From the NCBI RefSeq assembly GCF_000730285.1, contig NZ_CP007174.1, positions 496,001 through 560,000 on the forward strand: a stretch of DNA of 64,000 nt, read 5' to 3'. Shown piece by piece: positions 41,811 through 50,803 of this stretch. Each line of letters opens with the position of its first letter. Position 1 is the first letter of the stretch. The notes under the pieces were generated by a model. The model made no database searches, was not told the DNA's origin, and saw only the letters and a program-made list of their open reading frames with translations. This DNA comes from Candidatus Nitrososphaera evergladensis SR1. GTDB taxonomy: Archaea > Thermoproteota > Nitrososphaeria > Nitrososphaerales > Nitrososphaeraceae. Both the position numbers and the translations under genes were made by a program.

Positions 41811-42422
41811 CTACGGCACCTGTATATTTACCTGCGGGACCGTAGTCTGCGCAGCGGCTGTCGCCTGGTAGGATGCATATTGCTGGAGGCCCCACGGCTT
41901 GGTGCCCAGGAACCCGCTCTCATTGAACACGTTGTTTGGGAACGTGCGCAGGTTGACGTTAAAGTCTCGTACGCCATCGTTGTAGTTGCCCCGAGCAACG
42001 GCTATGCGGTTTTCCGTGCCTGCAAGCTCGTCCATGACCCTTGTAAGCTGCTGGTCGGACTTGAGCTGCGGGTAGTTTTCGTATGTTATCAGGATCTTGC
42101 TGAGCGCCTGCTCTATCTGGTTGCTCGTCTGTACGCGCTCGTTCACCGTCGAGGCCCTCTGCCAGTCGGTCCTGAGCTTTGTGACATTCTCAAGGACGCT
42201 CTTTTCAAACTGGAGGTACGCCTGCGCCGTCCTGACGATGTTGGGTATGAGGTCGTACCGGCGCTGCAGCTGCACATCGATGTCAGATGCGAGTCTTTTC
42301 ACGTTCTCGTCCTTGGCCTGCGCCGCATTAAACCCCGAGAAGTACATGGAGTACAGCGAGCCAAAAATTATTGCGATAATGCCAACGGCAGCGCCAACGA
42401 CTATGATGCTTTTCTTGACCAA
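41811..42422 (-). CDS. LemA-family protein
   Basis: 203 aa. N-terminal TM (5-26), then helical region typical of LemA: RRYDLIPNIVRTAQAYLQFEKSVLENVTKLR, QIEQALSKILITYENYPQLKSDQQ, ENRIAVARGNYNDGVRDFNVNLRTFPNNVF. Membrane-anchored with the helical bundle outside. Lies 40 nt downstream of a TPM-domain gene, the usual pairing of this family. Precise function of LemA proteins is unknown. Confidence 0.92.
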   Translation of the reverse strand: MVKKSIIVVGAAVGIIAIIFGSLYSMYFSGFNAAQAKDENVKRLASDIDVQLQRRYDLIPNIVRTAQAYLQFEKSVLENVTKLRTDWQRASTVNERVQTSNQIEQALSKILITYENYPQLKSDQQLTRVMDELAGTENRIAVARGNYNDGVRDFNVNLRTFPNNVFNESGFLGTKPWGLQQYASYQATAAAQTTVPQVNIQVP

Positions 42423-42460
42423 TGTGGTAGCCTGTCATTATTTGCGCCTATTTATTACCT

Positions 42461-43327
42461 TTAGCGCCCTGCGCCACCGCCGCCGGACCTGCCGCCTCCT
42501 CCGCCAAAGCCGCCACCGCCCCCACCGCCCCCACCGCCTCCTCCCCAGCCGCCACCATATCCTCCACCGTACCCTCCGCCGACAAAATAGCCGCCCCTCC
42601 TCCTTCTCCTTCCGTACTTGGCGTTGAGCGCCACGATTGCGACAAAGATTGCGATAAACACTCCAAACATGATCGCATCCGTGTTGTCATTGTCTGCCGC
42701 CGGCCGGGAATTGTCTGTAGTAGGCACGCTGGTGCCGTCTGCCTGTGCGCCAAGCGCAATCACTGTATTGTAAAACGCCCTGCCAAACGCCGCAGTGCTT
42801 CCCGTGTCCTCGTACTCCTGCCTTGCCGGCACCAAGTACCTGTCAAGGATCTCGCCTGCCGTCCCGTCGGTGATGTCGCCCTCAAGCCCCCTGCCAACCT
42901 CGATTCTCATAGAACCGCCGCCGGCGTCGCGCTCTAGCGACATCAATACAAGCACGCCGTTATCCTTTCCGCTCTTGCCGATGCCCTTTATGCCGTCCAG
43001 CGGCAATTCATTGTAGATGTAATTGGCAAGCATGTTCCGGTCATGAATTTCTATCCCGTCCTTTTTTATCCCGTGGCCCACGAAGCTTGGGATGGTGTAA
43101 ATCACGATCTCGTTCGTGGTCGCGTCGTCAAGGCCGCGCAAGTATGTATCAATCAGCTGGCGGTACTCAGGCGTGATAACCTCTGCATTGTCGTAAATGT
43201 ACTTTGGGCGAGAGCCTTTTGCAGCAGCCTGGGAAAAGGCCGGTGTTACGGTAAAAGCAACAATAACGATTGCTGCAACCACAAAAACAAATGCAAACGC
43301 AAGCGCCCGGGCCACTACAGCTGACAC
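42461..43327 (-). CDS. TPM-domain (YgcG-type) membrane protein with Gly-rich tail
   Basis: 288 aa. Signal (about 10-31), TPM domain (40-190: IYDNAEVITPEYRQLIDTYLRG, NEIVIYTIPS, DNGVLVLMSLERDAGGGSMRIEVGRGLEG, GRAFYNTVIALGAQ), TM (about 218-235), basic stretch, then a 50-residue Gly run with Tyr and Trp. TPM proteins are proposed phosphatases or photosystem/membrane repair factors; here coupled with LemA. First gene of the pair. Confidence 0.9.
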   Translation of the reverse strand: MSAVVARALAFAFVFVVAAIVIVAFTVTPAFSQAAAKGSRPKYIYDNAEVITPEYRQLIDTYLRGLDDATTNEIVIYTIPSFVGHGIKKDGIEIHDRNMLANYIYNELPLDGIKGIGKSGKDNGVLVLMSLERDAGGGSMRIEVGRGLEGDITDGTAGEILDRYLVPARQEYEDTGSTAAFGRAFYNTVIALGAQADGTSVPTTDNSRPAADNDNTDAIMFGVFIAIFVAIVALNAKYGRRRRRGGYFVGGGYGGGYGGGWGGGGGGGGGGGGFGGGGGRSGGGGAGR

Positions 43328-43360
43328 ATTCTAGTACGAGCGCTATAACCCTTTACCCTT

Positions 43361-43966
43361 TCATCCTTCGTAGATCATCAGGTTCTTTTCTTCAAGGAGC
43401 GTGTGGAGGTTGCCGACTGCCCTGTAGACCTCGCTCTCCTTCTTGGCGCCGGTGCACACCAGCTTGCCGGAGGCAAAGAGCAGTATGACTGTCTTTGGGT
43501 CTAGCATCCTGTGGATGAGGCCGGGAAACTGCTCCGGCTCGTACATGCTCCTTGGCAATACGCGCGCCGCAAGTTCAAGGTGGATCTTGCCTCCAAGGCT
43601 TGCAGACGCAACGATGTTCTGGATCTCTATCTGCGGCTCGTTTTCAAGCGGGATGCCGCCCTTTTTCAGTTTCTGGACCACGTTTTTGACCGCCTGGATT
43701 GCCATCTTTTCTGACTTTGCTCCCGTGCAGACCATCTTGCCGGAGCTGAAAATCAGGGTTGCCGTCTTGGGCGACCTCAGCCTGAACACGAGGCCCGGGA
43801 ACTGGTCCGGGTGGTACTCGACGTCAGGGAATATCTGGGTGATAAGGTTTAGGTTAACCGTCTGGTTGACGGTTGCAGAAGCTACAACGTTTTCGATACT
43901 GACTATGGGCTTGGTCTGCGGCACACTCCCCTTTATAAAGGGGCGGTATATATACCTGCTTGCCAT
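43361..43966 (-). CDS. tbp: TATA-box-binding protein
   Basis: 201 aa with two TBP repeats of about 90 residues: IVSIENVVASATVNQTVNLN ... PGLVFRLRSPKTATLIFSSGKMVCTGAKSE and IQNIVASASLGGKIHLE ... PGLIHRMLDPKTVILLFASGKLVCTGAKKE. Saddle-shaped general transcription factor nucleating pre-initiation at the TATA boxes noted in this window. Monocistronic. Confidence 0.97.
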   Translation of the reverse strand: MASRYIYRPFIKGSVPQTKPIVSIENVVASATVNQTVNLNLITQIFPDVEYHPDQFPGLVFRLRSPKTATLIFSSGKMVCTGAKSEKMAIQAVKNVVQKLKKGGIPLENEPQIEIQNIVASASLGGKIHLELAARVLPRSMYEPEQFPGLIHRMLDPKTVILLFASGKLVCTGAKKESEVYRAVGNLHTLLEEKNLMIYEG

Positions 43967-44042
43967 ATTTTGAATGATTTCTTGAAAATTTGCAGTAAAT
44001 TTCAGCCAGCCGATTTAAGCAACGCCAAATACTCTACTATGC

Positions 44043-44459
44043 CTATTCGCCAATGACCTTTACTAGAACGCGCTTTGGCCTCTGGCCGTCAAACTCGCCG
44101 TAGAAAATCTGCTCCCACGGGCCAAAGTCAAGCTTGCCTGCCGTAATGGCGACGACGACCTCGCGGCCCATAACCTGCCTCTTTAGGTGGGCGTCGGCGT
44201 TGTCTTCACCTGTACGGTTGTGGAGATAGCTCTCCGGCGAGTACGGCGCAAGCTTTTCAAGCCACTTTTCAAAATCCTGGTGCAGGCCGCTTTCGTCGTC
44301 GTTTATGAAAACGCTTGCCGATATGTGCATCGCGTTTATCAGGACCATGCCTTCCTTTACGCCGCTTTCCTCTACCACCTTTCTCACCTGCGGCGTGATG
44401 TTTACAAAAGCGTGTCTTTTGGGCGTGTTAAACGTCAGGTATGCCGTCTTGGATTTCAT
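44043..44459 (-). CDS. YjbQ/UPF0047-family protein
   Basis: 138 aa, full family length. Motifs [45 protein letters not shown] and the [28 protein letters not shown] end contain the conserved His/Asn/Asp cluster and the GtWQ.I.f.efdG.R.R motif. Homologues can supply thiamine-phosphate synthase side activity; the true role is unknown. ATGA overlap with the upstream signal peptidase gene indicates coupling. Confidence 0.92.
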   Translation of the reverse strand: MKSKTAYLTFNTPKRHAFVNITPQVRKVVEESGVKEGMVLINAMHISASVFINDDESGLHQDFEKWLEKLAPYSPESYLHNRTGEDNADAHLKRQVMGREVVVAITAGKLDFGPWEQIFYGEFDGQRPKRVLVKVIGE

Positions 44460-45052
44460 GTCGACGGTGGTGGCGGCGGTGATGTTGCGCCAGACGAAGG
44501 CGACGACGATGAAGATGACGGCGGCTGCGAGGCGCCACTACTACTGCTGCCCTTTCTGCCCCACTTGCTAAAGAACAGTATCACTAGGATTATGGCGATT
44601 ATGATATAGTTTACAGGCGGGCTGATGATCTTTGTTATCACGCCGGCGCCCGGCAGGACGTACACGACCTTGCCGATATAGTTGTCCTTGTGGATAGGGA
44701 AGTCTGTACCGGGTATGGAGGCCGGGTTTGCGTCGCCTTTTGTCCTGATGACGCGCTCGCCGGCAGAATTCTCGCCAATCTCGGCCACACGATGCACAAT
44801 CACCCGGTCTTCGCCGTCCGGCCTGTCAAACACGATGATGTCGCCGACCTTGAGGGTATCCCACGAGCCCCCGTCCCTGACCACGAGGACGTCGTTTACC
44901 TGCAGAACCGGGACCATGCTCCTGCTAGAAACTACGTAGAACGGGTTGTTGGTGTCAAACGCAAGCCTCAGCCCGAGCCACACTATGGCCACGCCAGCAA
45001 CGACGATGATAATGTCGCGCATTGCGACGGGCAGCTTGGATTTTTGCTCCAA
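44456..45052 (-). CDS. Signal peptidase I, Sec11 (archaeal/ER) type
   Basis: 198 aa. N-terminal TM (about 11-31), catalytic Ser45 in [19 protein letters not shown], His87 in RVIVHRV (His replaces the bacterial Lys), [12 protein letters not shown] (Asp of the active site), then a second TM (about 148-163) and a 35-residue Ser/Pro tail. Removes signal peptides from exported proteins such as those of the left part of the window. Overlaps YjbQ by 4 nt. Confidence 0.94.
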   Translation of the reverse strand: MEQKSKLPVAMRDIIIVVAGVAIVWLGLRLAFDTNNPFYVVSSRSMVPVLQVNDVLVVRDGGSWDTLKVGDIIVFDRPDGEDRVIVHRVAEIGENSAGERVIRTKGDANPASIPGTDFPIHKDNYIGKVVYVLPGAGVITKIISPPVNYIIIAIILVILFFSKWGRKGSSSSGASQPPSSSSSSPSSGATSPPPPPST

Positions 45053-45124
45053 CGGAGGCTTTGTGACGTAAACATTAGATAAACGTTTTCGAACTATGTT
45101 CTTGTATGCATCTTTTCTTCTTCT

Positions 45125-45418
45125 CTAGCGCATTTCTAGATGCTTCATTATGGCCTTTCTCAGCGTCGGCATCCTCGACATCACGATTGACAGGATATCC
45201 GCAGTCTCGTCCCTGTCCGGCTGCCTGCTGTTTCTGGCCTCAAAAGAGGCCATAAAGCTGCCGATGACCATGCCTGCCAAGAGGCCGTATGCAAATTCCT
45301 TTGCGTCGCCCTGCCCCGGGACCATCCTGCCTGCAATGGTCGTTGCCACCTTGGGGTCCTTGGCAGCCGCTTTTAGCAGCGTTTCAAGCTCTTTTCTGTC
45401 GGCAAGTACAAGGCCCAT
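45125..45418 (-). CDS. Unknown protein, 97 aa
   Basis: Helical soluble protein with a central mildly hydrophobic, Gly/Met-rich segment (FAYGLLAGMVIGSFMASF) that could be a TM helix. Flanks are charged (ADRKELETLLKAAAKDPK; TADILSIVMSRMPTLRKAIMKHLEMR). A TTTATAC element about 25-30 nt before the ATG suggests a leaderless transcript. No family recognised. Confidence 0.65.
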   Translation of the reverse strand: MGLVLADRKELETLLKAAAKDPKVATTIAGRMVPGQGDAKEFAYGLLAGMVIGSFMASFEARNSRQPDRDETADILSIVMSRMPTLRKAIMKHLEMR

Positions 45419-45534
45419 GTACGCTTCTCCAGTTGGCGGGGTGGGTATAAATTCTAGTAGAAAAAGGGCTCTATTAAAAACGAGAGATTTTGCTTAATGG
45501 AGGCTGGTTTGTTTGGAGTATCTCTATAGAAACG

Positions 45535-46581
45535 TCAAACCATCAGCTTTCTGAATTCATCGTAATTCCACAAGTTGTCAAAATTCTTACTCTTTCTGAT
45601 AATTTCCTTGTAACGGCTATTGATATTAATTATATTCTGAATCATATTCAAGGCTTCACTATGTCTGCCTTGAAGTGTCTTAATACAAGAAACCCTGTAT
45701 ACTGTTAGAGCTTCATTGGGATTCATTTCTAAAACTCGATCAAAATAGGATAAGGCATCGTCATTTCTACCGAGCATCATGAGAGCAGTACCTTTGCCTC
45801 GAAGAGCATCAATATTATTTACATCTGTAAGCAATGCTTTGTCAAAAGAAGAAATAACATCTTCATTCCTTTCCAAATCTAATAGGCATTCGCCTCGGGC
45901 AATCAAAACGGTTGTTTCTTTTGGGCTCAGTAACAATATCTTATCGAAGTAATCCAAAGCTTCAGCAAATCGCCCTAATCTAATTAGTATATTCCCCTTT
46001 GCCCATAACGCCTGACTTTCTTCTGGTGCAATATCTAGAGCTCTATCAATATGGGTTAAAGCTTGATCATCTTTGCCTAGATTTATCAGAGAATGCCCTG
46101 TAAAAATAAGGGCGGTCAAGTTATTTGGTTCAGACTGTAATGCTTTGCCAAAATTATCTAATGCTCCTAGATAGTCCTTTTGATTAAAAAGTATGCCACC
46201 TGTTGTAACATAAGGTTCAGGTCTTGAGGGGTCTTTCTTTATAGCCTTCTGTAACAATTTCATTGCTTTATCGTATTGATTAGCGCTTGCTAATTCTGAT
46301 GCCTCATTAATCATTGAACCGATCCCTGTAGAGTCGTCATGTTTTAGCTGTTTCTTCTCGAGCTTTTCTTCTTTGTCCCATTTTTTGTAAAGCTCAATCA
46401 ATTGTTTTTCATACTTCTTATCCAATATCCATTCAGTCAGGCATCCATGACAAATCGCAGTTACTTCTCTGTCTATGCCAGCGGGGATTACAGAATACGC
46501 TTTGGTTTTCTTTTCATAAAGTCTAAGAGTATGCTTTCGCACACCTTTGCATTTTTGACATTCAAACTCACCTGTTTGCAT
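45535..46581 (-). CDS. Zinc-ribbon plus TPR-repeat protein (AT-rich, possibly acquired)
   Basis: 348 aa. N-terminal zinc ribbon (CQKC at 8-11, CHGC at 44-47), a charged helix, then about seven tetratricopeptide repeats with the W-x-x-x-G..Y..A..x-F-x-x-A-x-x-x-x-P pattern ([51 protein letters not shown]). A protein-interaction scaffold. The gene is visibly AT-richer and uses codons (AAT, ATT, TTA) unlike its neighbours and lies next to a tnpB element, so it is probably horizontally acquired. Partner unknown. Confidence 0.85.
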
Positions 46582-46754
46582 ATTTCTGTAGGAACTACTT
46601 TTGCTCGACCAGAATACAAATATATGATTACCACAGAATATTATTCTGTGATAAAAGGTGTTTGTTTATCAGTTAGTACTTCTGCATTTACTTATCCTAC
46701 ACCCTCTCCCCAAGGTGCGTCACTAGTTAAGTACTGAAACCAGTAATCCAGTAG

Positions 46755-47951
46755 ATTATACTCAACTACAAGTTCCGTCTACCTCCTACAAGAGAGCAGG
46801 AGCTTGTACTAGAGCAAACACTGGACGGCTGCAGGTGGATATACAACTATTTTTTGTCAATCCCGCCGATGTCAGAATATGACATGAACTATGCTCTGAC
46901 TGAACTAAAGGAGCAGCACCCGTGGCTCCGAAACTATTACGCCAAGATGCTCCAAATGGTGGCAAAGCAGGTTGCAGCAGCCAGAAAAGCAACGTCCTCT
47001 CTGAAAAGAAATGGCTGCAAGACCGGCAGATTATCGTACAGATACAACGATGATTTCCACGCCTTTGCCTACAACCAAAAAGGATTCAAGATAGAAGAGA
47101 ATAGGCTCGTACTCGCCAAGATAGGCCGCATAAAGATCATCTTACACAGAAAACCAATCAACATCAAGCAGGTAACGATATGCAGAAAGAATGGGAAATG
47201 GTATGCAGTAGTAGGCTGCGAGATACTTCGCAGGTCATGTTCTACCATTGTATACAAGAAGCCAGTAGGAATAGACGTTGGTATCACAAAGTTTGCCCAC
47301 GACTCAGACAATCATGTTGTAGAAAACCCGCAGTTCTCGACTAGAATGTCAAGGCCATTGAAGAGGGCTCATCGCAGACTGTCGAGGAAAAAGCTCGGAA
47401 GCAACAATAGAAAAAAGGCGCGTCGTATGCTTGCCCGGTTATATGAGCGCATAAACAACAAGCGCAGTGATTTTCTGCATAAAACATCTGCATACTATTG
47501 CAGAAACTACGACTTGATATTCCTAGAACGACTAAGAATGGCTAACCTGACCAAGAACCACAAGCTTGCGCACAAGATACTGGATGCAAGCTGGTATACG
47601 TTCAAGATTATGTGCCAGTACAAGGCCAACAGAGTGGTAGAAGTGGATCCGGCGTATAGTTCGCTTGACTGTTCTAGGTGTGGCCACCGCGTACCCAAGT
47701 CACTTGCAGTACGTATCCACTCTTGTCCAAAGTGTGGCGCGCTTTTAGATAGAGACTACAACTCTGCCATCAATCATTTGCAGAACGGTTTGACGCTTCT
47801 GCAACTACCGGTGGAGCGCCGGGAAGTCACGCCTGTGGAGCCTCAGAGTAAGGTCATTGAAACAGGAACGTTGTATGGTGACATGCAGCTAACCAGGGGG
47901 ACGGGCGCAAGCCTGTCTGGGAAGCCAGTGCCCTCCCCTAGGGCTTGGTAG
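46755..47951 (+). CDS. tnpB: TnpB RNA-guided nuclease, start codon abnormal
   Basis: Coding similarity starts at 46755 (ILNYKFRLPPTREQE, then LDGCRWIYNYFL), right after a TAG, but the expected initiator is ATT, with no ATG/GTG nearby; the first usable start is TTG 46854 (365 aa), losing 33 conserved residues. Otherwise intact: RuvC residues Asp141 (VGIDVGITKFA), Glu225 (LIFLERLRM) and Asp301 (LLDRDYNSAINH) counted from TTG, and the zinc finger CSRCGHR...CPKCG. The tail is long and runs into the right end. Either a recent start-codon mutation (pseudogene) or non-canonical initiation. Confidence 0.8.
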   Translation: MILNYKFRLPPTREQELVLEQTLDGCRWIYNYFLSIPPMSEYDMNYALTELKEQHPWLRNYYAKMLQMVAKQVAAARKATSSLKRNGCKTGRLSYRYNDDFHAFAYNQKGFKIEENRLVLAKIGRIKIILHRKPINIKQVTICRKNGKWYAVVGCEILRRSCSTIVYKKPVGIDVGITKFAHDSDNHVVENPQFSTRMSRPLKRAHRRLSRKKLGSNNRKKARRMLARLYERINNKRSDFLHKTSAYYCRNYDLIFLERLRMANLTKNHKLAHKILDASWYTFKIMCQYKANRVVEVDPAYSSLDCSRCGHRVPKSLAVRIHSCPKCGALLDRDYNSAINHLQNGLTLLQLPVERREVTPVEPQSKVIETGTLYGDMQLTRGTGASLSGKPVPSPRAW

Positions 47952-47957
47952 TTCACT
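47900..47957 (+). ncRNA. Putative omega/reRNA scaffold region
   Basis: In this family the guide RNA is made from the tnpB 3' end and right end, with the guide being flanking DNA. The hairpin 47930-47944 and TTCAC end would be its 3' scaffold; the guide would be the sequence just after about 47957 (TTGATCCTAGC...). Inferred from family knowledge, not from a promoter. Confidence 0.4.
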
Positions 47958-47982
47958 TGATCCTAGCTGATTTTTTCTGGGG

Positions 47983-48034
47983 CACGCGGCGCTTGTGCAC
48001 ACTTGCTATTCAAAATTACGGGGTACAAGCGTGC
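47983..48034. other. Long-stem inverted repeat before nop5
   Basis: GGCACG(CGGCG)CTTGT ... ACAAG-CGTGCC: 6 plus 5 base pairs with a bulge and an approximately 27-nt loop, in the 127-nt gap between tnpB and nop5. Could be a terminator, a small RNA or the remaining flank of an older element end. Confidence 0.4.
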
Positions 48035-48077
48035 CATACCCTATGTTTTTTAATGGCATTATTGTAGCACACAGCAA

Positions 48078-49403
48078 ATGTCTTCAAGTAACAGTTCTTG
48101 CTCCGTGGTCCTGTTGGAGCTTGGCATAGCCGCCTTTGACGGCGCAGGCAACGTCGTGGCGTCAAGGAAATTCGACAGTGCGCTGCGCTCGTACCGCATG
48201 CTAAAGAGCGGGGGCACGCCAGAAGAGATCAAGCCCTTTGTGGACCAGTTGCGCTCGTACAATACCATATCCGTAAATGACGCAAGCGTGGCGATAGTGC
48301 TGCGCCAGGCCGGCCTTGCCAACGCCCAGATGATGCAGGAGGCCCAACAGCAAGAGATCCAGGGAAGCAAGCCTGATTATATCGTAAAAGCTGGGTTTGC
48401 GGCAAGTCCGCAGGACGCCATGCAGGCGCTGCGCGACTTTGCAATAGATCTATCTTCATCGAGAGTAAAGGAAGCGTCTGAAAAACTCGACTTGCACATA
48501 GTCCAGTCGATAAACGCGCTGGACGAGCTGGACAAGATAATCAATACAATCGGAACTAGGATGCGCGAATGGTACGGCCTGCATTACCCGGAGCTTGACA
48601 ACCTTGTGCAGAGCCAGGTCGCGCACGCGGAGATAATCAGCAGGGCCGGCTCGCGTGACAAGATAACAAAAGAGATTCTGGAGAGCGCTGGCATACAGGA
48701 CAAAAAGGCAGAGATAATCCTTGACGGCGCAAGGCGCAGCAGGGGTGGCGACATGACGCCGGAGAACCTCGCAATCGTCAAAAAGCTGGCAGACCAGGTC
48801 ATTTTGCAGTCGGACCTGAGGCGCATACTCTCAGACCACATCGAAGCCGCGATGGAAGTCGTGGCTCCAAACGTCAAGGAATTGCTGACGGCCGCAGTCG
48901 GCGCAAGGCTCATCGCCAAGGCTGGAAGCCTCGCAAGGCTTGCCGTGCTCCCTGCAAGCACCATCCAGGTGCTTGGGGCAGAAAAGGCGCTCTTCCGCGC
49001 GCTAAAGACAGGCGCAAGGCCGCCCAAGCACGGCATACTGTTCCAGCATCCGCTCATACACTCGGCTCCAAAGTGGCAGCGGGGAAAAATCGCCCGCGCG
49101 GTGGCGTCCAAGGTCGCAATCGCGGCAAGGATAGACTATTACCGCCACGCCGGCAAGGACACCCAGATCACGGAAAAGCTGAACACGCGCCTTGAAGAGA
49201 TCCGCGAAAAGTACAAGGAGCCAGTGCCGGAAAAAGAGCGCGACAAGAAATACCGCGAGCACGAGAGGCGCCAAGACAGGGGACCGAGGCGCTTTGGCGG
49301 AGGCGGAGGAAGAGACCGGCGCCAAGAGGGCGGCCGCGACAGGTTTGGCGGCGGCAAGAAGAAGGGAAAGGACCGAAAGCGCTTTGGAAAGCGACGGTAT
49401 TAA
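48078..49403 (+). CDS. nop5: Nop5 (Nop56/58), C/D box RNP core protein
   Basis: 441 aa. N-terminal domain, central coiled coil (about 125-190: KEASEKLDLHIVQSINALDELDKI), Nop domain with the diagnostic QVLGAEKALFRALKTGARPPKHGILFQHPLIH, and a Lys/Arg/Gly-rich tail of about 60 residues. Bridges fibrillarin and L7Ae on C/D sRNAs to guide 2'-O-methylation. The fibrillarin gene overlaps its end, a nearly universal archaeal pair. A short leader follows an AT-rich stretch (TTTTTTAATGG). Confidence 0.96.
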   Translation: MSSSNSSCSVVLLELGIAAFDGAGNVVASRKFDSALRSYRMLKSGGTPEEIKPFVDQLRSYNTISVNDASVAIVLRQAGLANAQMMQEAQQQEIQGSKPDYIVKAGFAASPQDAMQALRDFAIDLSSSRVKEASEKLDLHIVQSINALDELDKIINTIGTRMREWYGLHYPELDNLVQSQVAHAEIISRAGSRDKITKEILESAGIQDKKAEIILDGARRSRGGDMTPENLAIVKKLADQVILQSDLRRILSDHIEAAMEVVAPNVKELLTAAVGARLIAKAGSLARLAVLPASTIQVLGAEKALFRALKTGARPPKHGILFQHPLIHSAPKWQRGKIARAVASKVAIAARIDYYRHAGKDTQITEKLNTRLEEIREKYKEPVPEKERDKKYREHERRQDRGPRRFGGGGGRDRRQEGGRDRFGGGKKKGKDRKRFGKRRY

Positions 49404-50055
49404 GTGGATCTTTGCCGGCGGCGAAAAACACGCGGCCACGGTAAACCTTGTCCCCGGCGACAGCGTCTATGGCGAAAAGCTGGTGAAGCAAGGGGGCGAA
49501 GAGTACCGCTTGTGGGACCCGTTTCGGAGCAAGCTTGCCGGCGCGCTGAAAAAAGGCCTCAGAAACCTGCCGATAAAAAACGGCACCAAGGTGCTTTACC
49601 TCGGCGCTTCAACCGGGACGACCGTGAGCCACGTCTCTGACATTGTCGGCAATTCCGGCATAGTGTTTGCAGTCGAGCCGGCCACCCGAGTTGCCCGGGA
49701 GCTGATAGAAAACGTGGCGTCAAAGCGCAAGAACGTCGTGCCAGTCCTCGAAGACGCACGCAGGCCAAACTCGTATTTTTCAGTGTTTGGCAAGGTTGAT
49801 GTCGTTTACTGCGACATTGCCCAGCCGGACCAGACAGAGATTGCGATAGCAAACTGCAACGCGTACCTAAAGCCAGGCGGAGTCATGCTCCTTGTGGTAA
49901 AGACGCGCAGCATCGACGTTCTGATGGACCCAAAGGCAGTTGTAGTGCAGGAGGCAAAAAAACTGGAAAAGGCCGGCTTTGCAATAGACCAGGTGCTGAA
50001 CCTGGAGCCGTTTGACAAGGACCACGGAATGATCTACTGCTTTTTCAGGTCCTAA
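49384..50055 (+). CDS. flpA: Fibrillarin, rRNA/tRNA 2'-O-methyltransferase
   Basis: 223 aa from TTG 49384, overlapping the nop5 stop by 20 nt; this start gives the usual length and N-terminus (ESDGIKWIFAGGEKHAATVNLVPG). Motifs: YGEKLV, EYRLWDPFRSKLAGAL, SAM loop VLYLGASTGTTVSHVSDIVG, VFAVEPATRVARELI, DVVYCDIAQPDQ. Catalytic subunit of the C/D RNP with Nop5. The longer open frame upstream is an out-of-phase shadow of the nop5 tail. Stop overlaps the convergent RNase HII gene by 4 nt. Confidence 0.95.
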   Translation: MESDGIKWIFAGGEKHAATVNLVPGDSVYGEKLVKQGGEEYRLWDPFRSKLAGALKKGLRNLPIKNGTKVLYLGASTGTTVSHVSDIVGNSGIVFAVEPATRVARELIENVASKRKNVVPVLEDARRPNSYFSVFGKVDVVYCDIAQPDQTEIAIANCNAYLKPGGVMLLVVKTRSIDVLMDPKAVVVQEAKKLEKAGFAIDQVLNLEPFDKDHGMIYCFFRS

Positions 50056-50702
50056 AAAAGCGTCCTCTGCTCCATTCCTTCAAGCATCGTGCGCAGGGGC
50101 TTCCACGACTTTCTCGCAAACGCCGGCGGCGTCTTTTTCATCTCCACCCAGTTGCGGATAAAGAGCATCGTCTTTTCGTCGGAAGGGTAGCCAGAGCCGA
50201 TGTCGCGGTAGCGCTTCCTTATCTTTTGTATTTCAAAGTCGCGCGTTATCTTGGCCAGTATCGACGCCGCAGATACGACGACGTTTATCCTGTCTGCGTG
50301 GTGCATAGAATGTATAACCTGCGTCGCGCTCTTTAGGTGGCACGCGATGTGCTCCCTGTAGCGCTCAGGGTTTGTGTCGCAGCAGTCGACGTACACCTCG
50401 TCGACCTTCATCTTGCCGATGACGTGAGCCATCGCCCTTGCCTCCAGCTTGTTCAGGCCGCGCTGCAGCACATGGCTGTCCACCTCTGTCGACTTTATCG
50501 TGTGTATGTGGTAGTGGTCGGCGATGCTGATTATTTCGTCATAGAGCTTTTCGCGAGCCTGCCGCGTCAGCTGCTTGGAATCTCTGACACCCATCTCTTT
50601 TAATTTTGTAATTTTTGACTCGCGGACAGAGACGCCGGCAACAACAAGCGGCCCTATTATCGAGCCGCGCCCCGCCTCGTCCACGCCGCCAATTAACAGC
50701 AT
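50052..50702 (-). CDS. rnhB: Ribonuclease HII
   Basis: 216 aa. Active-site motifs GGVDEAGRGSIIGPLVVAGV (Asp-Glu), YVDCCDTNP (Asp) and AASILAKITRD (late Asp) are present. Removes RNA primers and single ribonucleotides from DNA. Standard archaeal length. Convergent with flpA, stops overlapping. Confidence 0.95.
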   Translation of the reverse strand: MLLIGGVDEAGRGSIIGPLVVAGVSVRESKITKLKEMGVRDSKQLTRQAREKLYDEIISIADHYHIHTIKSTEVDSHVLQRGLNKLEARAMAHVIGKMKVDEVYVDCCDTNPERYREHIACHLKSATQVIHSMHHADRINVVVSAASILAKITRDFEIQKIRKRYRDIGSGYPSDEKTMLFIRNWVEMKKTPPAFARKSWKPLRTMLEGMEQRTLF

Positions 50703-50803
50703 AAGCTGTCTATGTGATTTTGGAGGTAGCTATTATCCCTTTTGCGCTTGGGCTCTGTTCGATCTTGGGGGCATTCGAGATGTGTTGCGCAGGCTAACAT
50801 TTT

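Larger units (their letters stand above)
46690..47957 (+). mobile_element. IS200/IS605-family element with tnpB only (IS1341 type)
   Basis: One tnpB, no tnpA. Possible left-end hairpin CACC...GGTG at 46700-46717; right-end hairpin GCCCT-CCCCT-AGGGC at 47930-47944 followed by TTGGTAGTTCAC, which contains the tnpB stop codon, as usual where the guide RNA scaffold overlaps the tnpB 3' end. Exact ends are estimates. Confidence 0.7.

Noticed and set aside
42448-42759. Frame inside the Gly-rich tail of the TPM gene
   Set aside because: Out-of-phase product of a Gly-codon repeat.
49192-49383. Longer fibrillarin start
   Set aside because: The extra 64 codons are the shifted frame of the Lys/Arg/Gly tail of nop5; TTG 49384 gives the family N-terminus and length.
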